From contig NC_068976.1 of assembly GCF_016808095.1 (NCBI RefSeq), forward strand, positions 17,323,663 to 17,387,662: DNA of 64,000 nt. The letters are read 5' to 3'. The notes under the pieces are model-generated. The model searched no databases and was not told the origin of the DNA. It saw only the letters and a list, made by a program, of their open reading frames with translations. A program made the position numbers and the translations under genes. This stretch comes from Vigna angularis (Eukaryota > Streptophyta > Magnoliopsida > Fabales > Fabaceae). Each line of letters opens with the position of its first letter. The stretch's first letter is position 1. Of the stretch, positions 52,555 through 64,000 are shown in pieces.

Positions 52555-53170
52555 GACTCTAGTTGTTTTTAACTAAAGATCAATCTTAGTCTTCTCCGTT
52601 GGAAAGTCGACCTAAGTCATCTTCGATCAAAACTCAATCGAGAAGGCCTCGACAAAAGTTTGGTCAAGTCAACCCAATTAAAAATCAACTAAGAAGGTCT
52701 TGGAAAAAAAATTGGCCAAATCGACCTTAGTCGATAATCGGTTGAGTCGACCCGACTGAAATTCGATTGAGCGAGTCCAGTAAAAATTTGGTGAAGTTGA
52801 ACCTGGTCAAAATTCAGCCGAGTCAGTCCCAGTCCAAATTCAACAGAGTCGATCCCAACTAAAATTCGATAGAGTCAACTTAGACTGAAACTTGGTCACA
52901 TTGGTCCCAATCAAAATTTTGTTGAGTCTGCTCCAATTGAAATTCGATTCAAAATTTGGTTGAGTCAACCTCAATCGAAATTAAACCAAGTTGGCCCAGA
53001 CCGAAATTCAATCTAATCAATCTTGATCAAAATTTGGCCAAGTCGAGTCCAACTGAAATTTTGGCTAAGTCGACCCTAGTTGAAATTAAAAATTCAACCT
53101 AGTCAATTTCAGACGAAATTCAATCGAGTTAATCTCAAGCGAAATTAGATTAAGTTAATCTTGATTGCAA
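52555..53170. repeat. Degenerate 26-bp tandem array with GAGTCGACC core
   Basis: About 20 diverged units such as GAGTCGATCCCAACTAAAAT TCGATA and GAGTCTGCTCCAATTGAAAT TCGATT, period near 26 bases (25-29). It is GC-richer than its surroundings and has no sustained reading frame. Divergence among units indicates an old array. Confidence 0.7.
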
Positions 53171-54740
53171 TTCGAATAATTTAAAAGAATGTTAAAATAA
53201 TAGTACAGAACATAATAATTAATTAATTATTATCTATGAGTAAATTAGAAACATGATGAACAGCTCTATAGTACAACTTCTTAAATTTTTTTTAAGGGAT
53301 CTACAAGTTATAATAAGAAAAGAGACTATTAAAAATCATGATTAAATATAATTTAGTTCTTAAATTTTGACATTAAATTTATATTTGTCTTATTATAAAC
53401 TTTGATATATTGTATTTCCAAATTTTAAAAAAAATATAATCATTTTAATCCGTATAACTTTTTATAAGTGTTAAATGTTGTTTAAGATTTGCATGTAAGT
53501 TATTTACACAATTTATTATGTTCTAATTTAAATATCAATCTAGAATACCATTTAACATAATTGAATAAATATTATATTGTTAAAAAAATTATATCTATTT
53601 ATTTTCAATTGAAAATAAAAAATGTATAAACTCATAAACAGTTTTTGTTAGTTTATGAGTCCTTTTTTGTTACTTCCATTAAAATTAAATTATAAACGAA
53701 ACATTATTGCGAAGAAAAAATAACTTAAATACTACAAAGATAAAGTTTGTTAAAAATAAGTTAATTAACAACTTAAGAATTGTTTTCTACATTAGAGATT
53801 GTCATAATTTCGGATTTCATATCAATTAATTAGATCTCAACAGGTTGAAATATGACATTATATATTTTGATAAATTAATTACATATATATGACTAGTATT
53901 TTAATTTATGTATTCATATGATAAATATGTCTTTATATGTAATTAATTCATAATAGATAAACATTTAAAATTTCTGAACTATACTATAACTAGTGTTTCA
54001 ATCCTACACAACAAGTACAGGTCAAATTAACTCTGTAAATTTCATGGTTATAATTAGTTATCATATTTATGTTAGTTAAATGTATACATATATTTAATTA
54101 TTTTGATAATTATAGATCAATCAAATCAGAAACAAAACTTAAGTATTCAACAAGGTCCATAGAAATTCACCCAATACAAAAAGATGCCTGTAAATAGACC
54201 GTTAAAATATATGGGTGATTTTTTTTTTCATGGTGTAAAAATTTAAACATTTTGTTCTTTAACTTCTCGTTTTAATATTTATATTGAAAATTTTCACATT
54301 TTTAGTTTCCATAAAAATATTTGTTTACATATATAGAGGGTAGTCTCTTTTATTAGTTTTCTAGCAATATAAATCCGGTATATAAAATATAAGAAAAACA
54401 TAAAAATATAAAATCTATTTATATAGAAAAATATATAAACCACATTTTCAGTAACATGAAATATATAACAAGTGGAATTATGAATTAAACTAATTAATTT
54501 ATCTATCTAATAGTAAAATCACAACTTCATAAACATTCATTCGACATAAGAATACTTACCATATATAATTGATTAACGTAACAAGTTAAAAAGAAACTCA
54601 CTTCGTTGGTGTGTCCCAAATTAAAAAACATTCATGGTTCACACAAACAAAACAAGTAAACACCATTGATAACAAGAACAAGGTAAAACAACTTCATCGT
54701 AGATATCGTAGGTTAATTAATCATTACCATACGCTAATCT

Positions 54741-55280
54741 TTAATCTGTCTCTGCATTGCAACTAAGCTTTGATCTTCTTCTCACACAAAACTTTGGCAC
54801 CGGCAAACTGCTTGGTGGCGGTGACAAATTGAACACCCAACTGGAAAAATCCACGTTTTCGGTGCCATAGCCAAAACCTTTCCCTGCCATAGCCGTTGAC
54901 CTAAACGACGGCGTGTAAGCCACAGGAGTTGTACGAAGCTCCATCGTGGGTTTCTTCTTGAGTTCGTCTCTCATGGTTTGCTTTGGTTTTCTGTTGGAAA
55001 TTTCTCTGCTTCTGTTTTTTCCACTGTTCACAACACTTGCAGAAACTGTGGGTAAAGGAAGCAGTGGCGGTTGCTGCTTTGGGTGATGATAGTAAAAGGA
55101 AGAAGACAGATCAAATGGGTAAGGAGGAAGATTCATGAGACCTGCATAGGTTCCAACATTGTAACAAGGATTTGACATGAACTTGTTTCTAAGGTTGTTC
55201 TTCTGGATTTTCATTCTGTTTTGGTTGTTTGGAGCAATAACTCTTTGTTCATCTTGGTGAGGTTTCAAAACACCATTCAT
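54741..55280 (-). CDS. Small PNRC-motif protein, intronless
   Basis: 179 aa in one exon. The first ATG after an upstream in-frame stop is 55280; an in-frame TTG further up is not a likely plant start. Near the C-terminus (about residues 154-168) is LSPPPSSLPVPKF, matching the SPPPSSLP signature of the PNRC family (proline-rich nuclear receptor coactivator; yeast Edc1/Edc2 and human PNRC2 are relatives that bind Dcp1 and stimulate mRNA decapping). The rest is low-complexity: Asn/Gln/Lys-rich N-terminus, Pro-rich HPKQQPPLLPLP, basic KPKQTMRDELKKK, then YTPSFRSTAMAGKGFGYGTE, and a basic tail FCVRRRSKL. No signal peptide or membrane segment. A role as a decapping coactivator is inferred from the motif only; several plant proteins of this type are uncharacterised. 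Confidence 0.75.
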   Translation of the reverse strand: MNGVLKPHQDEQRVIAPNNQNRMKIQKNNLRNKFMSNPCYNVGTYAGLMNLPPYPFDLSSSFYYHHPKQQPPLLPLPTVSASVVNSGKNRSREISNRKPKQTMRDELKKKPTMELRTTPVAYTPSFRSTAMAGKGFGYGTENVDFSSWVFNLSPPPSSLPVPKFCVRRRSKLSCNAETD

Positions 55281-58021
55281 TTTGTTGCCACAACCACACA
55301 AGGTATGTTTTCTATAAACCTAATTTTATACAAGAGCAATGCGATCGTTCGTTCATTCAGAAAACAAATAAATTCAGAAAAAAAAAATGTTTTTTGCTAA
55401 AAACACTTTTCTTTAATTTATAAAATCTTGACAGTATCATAAAAAAATAGATTGAAATAGAATAAGATGAAGTGTAAAAGACGATGATTATATTTGATCT
55501 TAAGAAAATAAGATGATTATTTTCTATATATGCATGCAATGGATCTACGTTCTTATAGGATCTATTTTTTGGGTCAATGTTCTTTTCGCATATATTGCAT
55601 ATTTTATTTAATGTTTTGGAATGTTTAAAAGGAAGTCACCGTTTCCTGCGGTCGGTTACCGGAAAAGAATAGTGTAGGACGGTGACCGCCGGATTATCGA
55701 CTGCCGTTGGATTGTCTCCTTAGAAATAGCCGTTCAGAGGAGTATGACCGTTGATCGATTTCTTGTACTTGATCAAATTAATAACTTCTTTGCTACAGTG
55801 TAGTTTGTCTTATGTGAAAAAATTGTAGGATTAATTATCACACACAGTGGGAATATAAAAAAAAAATATATCATCGATTAATGAAATAAATAAATAATAT
55901 GATTATCATAAAGTCAACAAGTATATGTATTATGTTATATACGGCATGTAATAATAGATTAGTAGTGTGATTTTTTTCTTTAAATTAATATAATAACGCA
56001 TATGATTAATAGTACCAGATAACCACTTTTAAACATGTTTTTAAAGTTGAAAAACATATCTTTTTAAAAAGTAATTAGTTATACTTTTTTCTAAGTTAGG
56101 GATCTACGCTAGACATTCATAAATGGAAGTTTTAAATTAAATTTAAAAAAAAAAACTGAATAATGTATTAAGAAAAAACCTGCAAACACATTGTTTGAAA
56201 TATTTTTCGAACTTTTATAAGATAATATCATATCTTATAAGGTTTGCTCTCACTTCAAAGTACAAATATAATAACTACTACGTGCATTAATTTATTTACT
56301 TGTAAATTAAAAGAGGTATAAGATGAGAATTAGGATAATAATACCTTTTTAAAATTATATTATTATTTTATTTTATTTTTTTAATAGTTTATTTTTTTAA
56401 TAGTTTATTCTTTTGAATTTATCATGAAGTAGAAAAAAAAAGCAGATAAAATAATTTATAATTATAACTGTTTTTATTTAGCTATTGTTTTAAATTATCG
56501 TTCTATTAACAAAATTTAGAATTCATTTTTTTTTAATTTCCAATATGTAATAATATAGTTTATTTATAAGTTGTTATTATGTATTAGGTATGATTTTGAA
56601 AAGAGTAAGTGGTAGACATGATGAATGGCGTGGCCCAATGGATAGCCGGCAAAGGCACCGTCCTAACTCACAGCCATGTGACGATAAATAGTATAATTAA
56701 TAATGCGTGGTTACTTATGTGCATAATTTGATTTTTCTAATTTTTAACATTATTATGGATATATATTTTACGTCTTGTAATTTTCCACCACGAATTCTTT
56801 TAATTTTTTATTTTAAATTTAAATACATTTTTTTTCTATGTAAACTTTTGCTCTAAAAATTTCCTCTTTCTCTATTTTTTTATGGCATCGCATTCGGTTA
56901 TTTTATTTTTGTAAAAATAAAACTAATTACAAAGACTTACATCAAAACATTTGAAAATTAAGTGAAAAAATTATGGATCAAAAATTAAAATTGATCGAAA
57001 ACGGATAACTAAATCAATAAAAAGAATAAATCTTTCCATGCTTATTCATAATTATGTTGTATATACACTATTATTTATTATTGGTTTACTCTCTCTTTTT
57101 TATCATCAAAGATATTTTTCTTTTATTGTATATTCTAAGGTAACAATAAAGTAGCATTCAGTTCTTGGAAATGTTAATGTGTTGAAATTAGAAAAATCTA
57201 AACAAACCTTTAAAATTGTTTTGCTCTTTTATTTTCATTCTTAGTGTTAATGATCCGTTATTATTTTAATTCTTTAAGACGAGTATTTAAGTTGTAAGTT
57301 TTTTTAAAATTGTAAACCAGTGCGTGATAAATTACACTTTCAAAGACATGCTGAAAATTTTCGTAATTTAAAATATTAACATGATAGTATTATATTGGGA
57401 ATAAAATAGTAAATTAGACCTGAATTAAACTGATGATTTTAAACTAATGCGATACAAAATAATACCATAATTATATTTTTGAGTTCAATGGTTGAAATGA
57501 TTTGCACGTGGTCCTTTTCATTATTGTAGTAGTTGGACCACGTGCTTCAAGGATCTCCACACTTCAAAATTTTGATCATAACAAATACTTCTCCTCATGT
57601 TTGGATTAGGATTTTAAATTTTAAAAATTTGAAATGTATTATATATATATTTTTTAACTTTCAACCATATTTGTACAAAATAATTAAAATATTGTATGGT
57701 TTAACTTTCTATTTTAAATAAAATAATTTATTTTCTTTCTTAAAATTAAACTTCGTTAGAAATAATTTTTTACGGTTATATGTCTCAACTTCTAAAATTC
57801 TTCACATAATGAAATACCACTCAAATATAAAGTTTTTTTTTCCTCTCATAAATGTGTTGAGACGCAACTGATTACTAAATATATAGGAATAAATAACTAT
57901 ACAGTAATAAATAACTATACAGTAATAAAGATGAGTGGGACTAGATGGTCTACTATGGTAATTAAATTTGTATAGGATGATAAATTTCACAAATACTATT
58001 TATCAATTATTAATATTAAGA

Positions 58022-58512
58022 GTGACAAAACGGGTCAATCTAGCTCGTTTAAGCCTTTGACTCGTCAAAAATGGATCATATTATACTAGCATGTCACTTA
58101 ATAACAATTGACTTCTATTGAACTGTTGGGCTAGCCAAGCTGTCAGGCGGACTACTGGACTGATGTCAGATTATTGGACTGATACTGGGTTGTCAAGTTG
58201 TATTTGAATAATTTATCACTTATTTGAATATAGCATCTCTACTTGCATTTGAATTTCCCATTAAATATCAAAACATGTCCATACATTAAATAATTTATCA
58301 CTTATTTGAATATAACATCATTGTTGTGTTGGCATGCTGGGCGAGTTCCTTATATTAGGTTAATTTTTAATGTTTTCGATTGTTAAGATGGATGAGGACG
58401 AATTTCGTACATTTAGTTTTTAATGATGTCGAATTATCGGACTCAACCGAACAAAACAAATTGTAGCAAGCTATCAGATTGAAGAGGTTGTCCCAATCCT
58501 TTTTGTCACTCC
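58022..58512. mobile_element. Non-autonomous TIR element with inner dispersed repeat
   Basis: Bounded by GAGTGACAAAA at the left (about 58022) and its perfect reverse complement TTTTGTCACTC at the right (ending about 58512). Inside is a segment shared with 33.45-33.62 kb, including a short piece of the same GTCAGACTGA-type minisatellite. No transposase frame. A target-site duplication could not be fixed because both flanks are TTAA-rich. Confidence 0.5.
58174..58345. repeat. Dispersed repeat, copy B (shared with 33 kb)
   Basis: Aligns in the same orientation with 33452-33620: GTCAAGTTGTATTTGAATAA, then ATTAAATATCAAAACATG, then AACATCATTGTTG. In this copy the minisatellite part is reduced to about two units. 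Confidence 0.65.
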
Positions 58513-61500
58513 TAATTAATTAAGATTGATTAAACAATCATATTTTATTTATCTAAATAAAATTATTTTCTCAATTCTAAATCTAAATAAAGTAGAAGTT
58601 TATGAAAAATATTTAATTATACATATTCTATTTTATGAGAAGAATACCATAATTTGATTATTTGAAAAAATATAGCCAAACCATGAGTTAGCATTATCTC
58701 GACGAATCATTCCTCTTTTTGCATTCTTGTATCCATACAATTTTTTTTTTAAATTTCAATTTAAAATTTGTAATGTGTTTCTTTGTCAATTAAAGACCTT
58801 ATAAAAACAAATTAAATGTTTTTTTTATCAATAACTATATGTTAAACGATTAACTTAAAACACTAATGAGAATGTTTGATTATGTTGCAACCCAAAATAA
58901 ACAAAATCCTAAATTCATGAAATAATAAAGCATAAGACATTAATAATAACGAAATTTAAATCATAAAAATAAAAAAATAACCTAATAACAAAGGGAAAAC
59001 AGATAAAATTCCTCAAAGATGAGAAAGTGTGGAAGTGAGTAAAAGCATAAATTAGAAGAAAATGATGTAAAAACTTAGATTAAGAGAAAAAGGTGTAAAC
59101 AAGGGTTAGAAGAAGAATGAGATAAGAAGGTAAACAAGAAAATACATTTGAAAATTTATTTTTTCCTTAGTATATTTAGAATATTCGAAATTCTATTATC
59201 TTGATTATCAAAAGTTTATTATAAAAAACTAATTTTTAATTTTTTTTATTTAAAAGTAACTTATTACTTAATTTAAAAAAAAACTTAAATAAATACATTA
59301 CTCTATTAGATCTAACGATGATAAATTGGATCAGGATTCACAATCGTTAGCCTGTCAAAATTTGGTGAGTTAAATTATAGATTTTAATATGTTAATCTGC
59401 TTTAATCTATTTCATCTATTCTATCAAACTAAGATTACAAAGGCGAAACAAAATAGATTAGTCCGCTAACTATTTTTTAAAATTCTAAAATTTAAATAAA
59501 AAATATTTTAAAATGTTATATTTGTTATATTATATTACTCTACACTGTAATTTAAATCATTAAGAATTATAAATTAAAATCTAATTATAATAATATAATT
59601 TAACATAAAAATTGTAATAATTATTTTAGTTTATTTAATTAAAGATATTAATTGGTTTAGAAAACTGGCATGGAAGAGAAATCTCAATTAGAACACATTT
59701 ACAATGAAAATCACAAAGTGAATTTGAACATACTCACTATCCAAATCCTAATGTGAAACCTGAAAATTAGAGCGTGTGTACTGTTTTGAAGGTTCTTATC
59801 TCGCAAACAAACACAGAACACAAATCCAAGTACAACGTACCACACAGAAACTGTGACGTAATGATCATGTCCAATCTTTTTTGTTCGTGAAAACATGGAT
59901 TTGTACTTATGTATCCAAAAAATACACAAACAAACATCGATTTTAGCAAAAAATTTCAGTTGTGTACCCTTTACAACTAATAAAACCGTTTTGTCTAAAA
60001 AAAGTAAAGAATAACACAAATAAAAATTCTAAGATTTTGATTTTGAATGAGCGAGCTCGGTCAGACCAATAGGTCATTAGACAGACTGATTGGTATGGAT
60101 TAATACCGTTTATTACAGAAGATTAATCTTAAAAGTCACTCTATTCGTATTTAGATTATAATTAAGTTAATATTAATTAAAAATTTATTCTAAAACTTAT
60201 AAATAGATTTGAAATAAGAAAGTAGGTTATTTACATCTACCATTGCATTAAATACTAATCTTCGATGTTAAATTAATTTTAGTATTAAAGTAGTTTCTAC
60301 AAATATCTTTAAATTTAAATAAACAATTCAACTTAATACTTAAATTTCTGAAAAACATTTAAACTTTGAATAATAAAATACAGCTTAAATCATTGACTTT
60401 AATTTTATACGAACAAATGATGTTGTGATATCTAATAGTTTTGTTAAGAGTTAAAGTCGATGATATTTCATATTCATTTTTCTCTTTTAATTTTTTTTGA
60501 GATAACTTTCAAAAATAAACTCGTGATAGAAATTCTAGAAAAATCTAATTTTAAATGTAGAATTTGCATTTTAAGATGAATATTCTGAAATGGAAAAAAC
60601 AAATACTAAAACCTTTTAAAGGTTGTAAAAAGTTGGACCCATTATCTTTGCTTATGGTTGGCATTAAAACTGACAAGGACAGTAATGACCAATGAGGAAA
60701 CTTTCACATTTCATGTTATGATTGGTCAAGACATTTGTAAAATAAACTTACAAATATGCATTTAACTTTTAGTTTTATAAAGTATTATTATTATTATTTT
60801 CTTTCTTCTTTTTTTTCTATAAAGTATTCAATATTTAAGACTTTACTTTATCCTCTAACAAAAACAAAAGTTAAATAGAAAGTTTGGTCAATGTTTGAAT
60901 TTGAGATTTAGGAAATTGTCATAATAATGTTAAATATGGGCCCAACTGTTGCCTCAGTAATTTGTGGGCCATGAAATTCTGCTGAATGAACACAAATAGG
61001 TTGAATAATTCATCAATATTTGAGGACATACTTCAGTTTAAGTTAGACTTAAAATAAACACGTAAATATATATTGAACCAGTTTGAAGAGTTTTATAAAA
61101 ACACTTAAATATATATTAAATCAGTCTGAAAAATATAATATCAAATAAAAAACTCGAGAAGTGAATAAATTAACTTTTAATAGTTTGAGTATATATTTAT
61201 TCACAATTATTGTTTAGGATGTGAAATAAGTTCAATTATTTATTATTATATAAGTTGTTGGGGGTTCAATTAGATTATTTCACTTCAAATTTAAAATAAA
61301 ATGCAATTCTATAATTAAAAGACACCTTTTATGTTTCTAAAATATTGAAAACGTCTATTTGTATTAAACGGTTACTTTTTGGAATATTGATTAACGGGGT
61401 AAGAAGATAACGTGAAAGATTACTTTTATCAGTTTCTGAAATATCGAAAAGCCAAACAAAATACAAAGCGATGTGGGACCTGACTTTATTGTACCACTTT

Positions 61501-61807
61501 AAGGCATTTGTTTCTGTTTCTGATGAACACGGTTCACTGTTGGATCATTATTATCATCCAAGTTAACATCTACGCTGTTGAAAACTTGGTAGTATTTGAA
61601 AAGATCTGAAGGAATAGACTTACCGACACTCTGTGCCATCTAACGCGGTTACAAGTTTCTTTATCAACAACTGTTGTGTGGAACAAGTGGGAGTTGAACA
61701 AGGTCTTTATTAGCCACTAGTTTCAATCCTCTTTATTGCACTTGTATCATAACATTAAGAAATTCAACTTCTTTGTCTTTTCCACTCACTTTTCATCGGC
61801 ACTCAAA

Positions 61808-61861
61808 ATGAATCTACTCATCCACAACAATAGGAGGGCACTCACTGAAAGCATTTCTTGA
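61808..61861 (+). other. Upstream ORF in synaptotagmin leader
   Basis: ATG at 61808 opens an 17-residue frame (MNLLIHNNRRALTESIS) ending TGA 110 bases before the main ATG. If it lies in the mature leader it could lower translation, but the transcript start and any leader intron are unknown. Confidence 0.35.
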
Positions 61862-61971
61862 TTTGGATGGTTGCCCTTTGGTTATGGAAGCAACTTAACT
61901 CCCTTCCCTCTCTTCTTGTTTTCCACATTGTAGCACAAATAAATTTTCTGTGGTAGGCAAAGATATTGAAG

Positions 61972-63523
61972 ATGGGAATTTTCAGCATTATAACAACTTC
62001 TTTAGGATTTGGAGTGGGAACTTCAATTGGGGTAGTGATTGGCTACTATATGTTCATATACTTCCAGCCAACTGATGTTAAGGTTCAGTTTTTTTCTTTC
62101 TCTGTCTGTTATTATTCTCTTGTTCATTGTTTCTCTCTCCATTTTGTTTTTTAGTTGTTAGCATAAGCATTAGCAGGAGCATGATACTGTATATTCCTTT
62201 GATAAAAACATAATGTCTTCCTCTTTCATGGAACAGGAATTATGTTTTGATGTTTGTCTGAGTATGATACTGTAGATTCACTTCACTCTCTGATCTTGGT
62301 TTTTTTCTGAGTATGATCTTAGCCTGAACCGTGATGTTGTGACATTAATTGTAGGTGAAGTGTGTTGTCATAGAGGTTCTGCCTTAAGGAAAATGCAATG
62401 GTTGTTCTGAATACAACTAAAATTGCTTTTCTCTAAGATAAATTTTGTTTATCCCATTTTTTCATGTAAACTTTCTGCTGTAGTACTTTCTGATATTAGA
62501 ACATTGAGAGGAGTTTCTAAGAATGCTGAAACTTCAGTGGAGAAATTGAAGTTAGATAAACATAAAGGACCAGATTGTGTTATGTTTCAGGGAACTAAGT
62601 AACATTGTATTGAAATACTCCTGCTCAACCTTATTTGCTTTATGCTAAATCAAAAGTTCGAGTTGAATTTTGACAAAATTTTGTTTTTTGTTGTTCCATC
62701 TCAAAGAAAACGAAGTGTAGAGAAATTTCTTCTCCTAATTTTATTACAGACTTCTAAATAGTAAATTTTACATGACTAATTTGGTAAACTACGAAAAAAA
62801 TACTTTACACAGGACTCAAATATTACCAACTATTAAAAATATAAGCAGACTGTGTTCTTATACACACAGGCATGTACTTAAGTATACCTGACCAACGCAT
62901 TCCATTGAAAGTTATGTGTAATTTCAACACTGTGAGAAGAAGTTAATTTATCGCTTTCTGCTATTCTGTTTCCTCTCTTTTAGTTATTGTCTCACATTTC
63001 AAACTATGGCATGTCTGATTTCAGGATCCAATAATTCAACCCTTGGTTGAGGTAGATTCTAAAGCTCTACAACAGATGCTTCCAGAGATACCCTCTTGGA
63101 TTAAAAATCCAGACTATGACCGTGTATGTTATTCTTTGCAGTTATATGTACAAGTGTTTATGCTTGGAGCAAGAGATGCATTATATGTTCTACAGAAAAT
63201 TGATTGTATTTTCATGTTTGCAGCTTGATTGGCTTAATAAATTTATTGAGTACATGTGGCCTTATCTGGACAAGGTACCTATGCACACTTTTTCTTGATT
63301 TTCAAGATTGTTCTTATGGCATGTATGAGATTGTAGTGTTTGTGAAACTTCTCTATTTAACAATTTTGTAAGAGTAACTACAACTCAATCTTCATAGGCA
63401 ATTTGCAAGACTGCAAGGAGTATAGCAAAGCCCATTATTGCTGAGCAAATTCCTAAGTACAAAATTGAGTCAGTTGAATTTGAAGAACTTAACTTGGGTT
63501 GTCTGCCACCAACTTTTCAAGGT

Positions 63524-63573
<50 letters not shown>

Positions 63574-63915
63574 CCACACAGAGACACACATCACATGAGT
63601 ACTATGCATGTGAAGCTGCTATTGTGTAAGGCCATGAATCTGGTATGCGCAGTGTTACTGATATTGCTTGAACTGCAAAATGAAATCACTGTCACATGTT
63701 TCATGGTTCCATATTAAGGCGATCCTTCATTAATCTATCAGGTAATAGAAGAAGTTTAGATTGATTGATGTTAATTTTCATCTGAATATATGCCAGGAAT
63801 GAAAGTCTATACTACTGATGAAAAGGAGTTGATCATGGAACCATTAGTGAAGTGGGCTGGGAATCCTAATATTACTGTTGCAGTTAAAGCATTTGGACTT
63901 CGAGTCACAGTGCAG
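61972..63915 (+). CDS. SYT2: Plant synaptotagmin (SYT2-like), 5' part, runs off window
   Basis: Plant synaptotagmin/extended-synaptotagmin: an ER-anchored tether at ER-plasma membrane contact sites that moves lipids through its SMP domain. Exons seen: 61972-62082, 63025-63123, 63224-63274, 63398-63521, 63797-63915, giving the first 168 residues; the frame continues beyond the right edge, where the rest of the SMP domain and the two C2 domains are expected. Residues 1-31 form the N-terminal membrane hairpin or anchor (Gly-rich GFGVGTSIGVVIGYYMFIYF). The SMP domain starts near PEIPSWIKNPDYDRLDWLNK, followed by EYMWPYLDKAICKTARSIAK, QIPKYKIESVEFE, LPPTFQGMKVY and ELIMEPLVKWAGNPNI. Wording is closer to Arabidopsis SYT2 (IGYYxFIYFQxTDV) than to SYT1 as I recall them. 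Introns are GT-AG. Confidence 0.92.
63527..63569. repeat. (CT)n microsatellite at synaptotagmin intron 4 donor
   Basis: About 43 bases of CT dinucleotide starting only five bases after the exon 4 donor (63522). It is intronic. Ser/Leu-alternating frames across it are artefacts. Confidence 0.9.
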
Positions 63916-64000
63916 GTATATATATATTTCTACTTCATGACCTTTTGAAAATAGAGTGTATGGTTTAAAATGTGTTGGCAGTTGCAAAAGTTTTCAATTG

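Larger units (their letters stand above)
51231..54740. other. Spacer upstream of ABCB with relic and tandem repeat
   Basis: The first 200 bases are the ABCB 5' UTR and promoter (TATATTTA on the minus strand near 51383-51390 is a weak TATA candidate). A possible copia relic follows (51478-51600), then a (TTTA)n run (52138-52162), a degenerate 26-bp tandem array (52555-53170) and plain AT-rich sequence. No intact gene was seen. Confidence 0.5.
55281..61971. other. 6.7-kb spacer between PNRC-type and synaptotagmin genes
   Basis: A GC-richer patch at about 55630-55760 with several CCGTT/GGTTACCGG motifs is probably the PNRC-type gene's promoter. A TIR-bounded element lies at 58022-58512. The rest is AT-rich without coding exons. 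About 61500-61971 is promoter and 5' leader of the synaptotagmin gene, including a short upstream ORF (61808-61861). Confidence 0.5.

Noticed and set aside
56630..56700. String GTGGCCCAATGGATAG resembling the 5' half of a plant tRNA-Arg
   Set aside because: No anticodon stem, no GGTTCGAAT-type T loop and no acceptor complement follow; it is not a tRNA.
63438..63717. Ser/Leu-alternating frames
   Set aside because: Produced by exon 4 running into the intronic (CT)n tract of the synaptotagmin gene.

Overview
This is an AT-rich plant nuclear segment. Long intron-containing genes with GT-AG splice sites, plant-only families (GASA/snakin peptides, plastid-type hexokinase, plant SYT) and many (TA)n microsatellites point to a dicot. 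Protein style and repeats suggest a legume, but that is inference. No organelle insert, rRNA, tRNA or CRISPR array was seen. All exon boundaries were joined by hand from splice sites and reading frame. Every full-length model closes in frame with no internal stop.

Layout, left to right. 1-3674: intergenic. 3675-7020 (+): plastid-type hexokinase, 9 exons, 495 aa. 8060-9647 (+): AP-2 clathrin adaptor sigma subunit, 6 exons, 142 aa. 10280-14158 (-): a 12-exon, 638-aa Gln/Asn/Ser-rich protein that I do not recognise. 14159-18621: repeat-bearing spacer. 18622-19234 (+) and 23602-24135 (-): two convergent GASA/snakin cysteine-rich peptide genes. 24136-31252: 7-kb spacer with a MITE-like pair. 31253-32292 (-): bHLH52/53-like transcription factor. 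32293-35936: spacer with a 31-bp minisatellite. 35937-43519 (+): retromer subunit VPS35, 22 exons, 793 aa. 45683-51230 (-): ABCB13/14-like full-size ABC transporter, 10 exons, 1246 aa. 51231-54740: spacer with a possible copia relic and a 26-bp degenerate tandem array. 54741-55280 (-): intronless 179-aa protein with a PNRC-type SPPPSSLP motif. 55281-61971: 6.7-kb spacer with a TIR-bounded element. 61972 to the right edge (+): 5' part of a SYT2-like synaptotagmin.

The genes are independent plant genes, not an operon or defence-type cluster. Several concern membranes: AP-2 sigma (endocytosis), VPS35 (endosomal retrieval), SYT (ER-plasma membrane contacts) and ABCB (plasma-membrane export). I read this as coincidence, not a pathway. 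No previously undescribed multi-gene system is evident. The best candidates for novelty are the unrecognised 638-aa protein, the PNRC-motif protein, and the repeat structures: tandem ACGGAT palindromes, a minisatellite with a flank shared 25 kb away, a TIR element and a tandem MITE-like pair.
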